Assembly: GCA_013298695.1 (NCBI GenBank)
Contig: JAAFIS010000002.1
Span: 423,827 to 487,826, forward strand
Length of the DNA: 64,000 bases
DNA from: Betaproteobacteria bacterium
Lineage (GTDB): Bacteria; Pseudomonadota; Gammaproteobacteria; Burkholderiales; Casimicrobiaceae
Direction: 5' to 3'
The stretch's first letter is position 1; the number at the start of each line of letters is the position of its first letter. Below, piece after piece: positions 63,893 through 64,000 of this stretch. Below the pieces are notes generated by a model, which was not told where the DNA came from, searched no databases, and saw nothing but the letters and a program-made list of their open reading frames with translations. The position numbers were made by a program, and so were the translations under genes.

Positions 63893-64000
63893 TTGACTCT
63901 GACCTACTTTCGCGAGCTATAAGGCTGACTATCATTGGCGCTGAGTGGTTTCACGGTCCTGTTCGGGATGGGAAGGGGTGGGGCCCACTAGCTATGGGGG
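63893..64000 (-). rRNA. 5S ribosomal RNA (5' end outside the window)
   Basis: On the minus strand the sequence contains the conserved 5S core CCCATCCCGAACAGGACCGT, GAAACCACTCAGCGCC and the end GTAGGTCAGAGTC. About ten 5' bases lie beyond the right edge. It marks the distal end of an rRNA operon whose 23S and 16S genes lie to the right. Confidence 0.93.

Noticed and set aside
1..64000. CRISPR array, prophage or insertion sequence
   Set aside because: No regularly spaced direct repeats with unique spacers, and no transposase, integrase or phage structural genes were seen; the repeats present are palindromic and dispersed.

Overview
The window looks like a chromosomal segment of a betaproteobacterium, most likely Burkholderiales or a close relative, with moderate GC. 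This rests on a Bug/TctC-type periplasmic receptor, a pyruvate dehydrogenase operon whose E3 subunit carries its own lipoyl domain, methionine synthase split into two genes, an imuA-imuB-dnaE2 mutasome and a homodimeric AceE. No transposase, integrase, phage gene, CRISPR array or tRNA was found. A 5S rRNA gene is cut by the right edge.

Layout. 0-1.3 kb: end of a histidine kinase and a Bug receptor. 1.4-7.9 kb: aceE-aceF-lpdA. 8-11.3 kb: accessory patch with palindromic repeats, an AbrB/PIN toxin-antitoxin pair, a decayed rluE copy, a lipoprotein and intact rluE. 11.4-15.3 kb: copper chaperone, copA, rlmI. 15.3-19 kb: small orphan proteins, a candidate structured RNA with its own terminator, a 64-residue peptide gene and a HEPN-like gene. 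19-25.1 kb: LexA-controlled imuA-imuB-dnaE2. 25-29 kb: a paralogue of the 64-residue peptide, a GT9 glycosyltransferase and a two-component system. 28.8-35 kb: an RND efflux operon (outer membrane factor, MFP, RND pump, lipoprotein) that runs on into that two-component system. 35-41.6 kb: DUF3617-mipA, glmS, an Lrp/AsnC regulator, an orphan OmpR-type regulator and a DUF4397 lipoprotein. 41.8-47.5 kb: panC, a phosphatase, fpr and two exporters. 48-53.3 kb: the two halves of metH, separated by a HAD phosphatase and a vapBC pair. 53.5-59.8 kb: rhodanese, tkt, gapA, pgk and two GNAT genes. 60-64 kb: an acyl-CoA dehydrogenase pair, a nitronate monooxygenase pseudogene, grxD and 5S rRNA.

The most striking feature is not a gene. 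Twelve copies of an 84-bp tripartite element are scattered through the window. Each has two 17-bp palindromes related to GCCCAATTNAATTGGGC whose centres lie 66-67 bp apart, with a weaker TATCRATA-like site at the exact midpoint. The 21-bp stretches between the sites are AT-rich and not conserved. Spacing and midpoint are kept even where one palindrome has decayed. This points to selection on a DNA-protein complex rather than recent copying, and I know of no described element with this layout.

Other dispersed palindromic repeats are abundant. One family, related to TGGTTCGACAGGCTCACCAC, is inserted in frame in the flexible linkers of aceF, lpdA and rluE, much like the repeated palindromic elements of Rickettsia.
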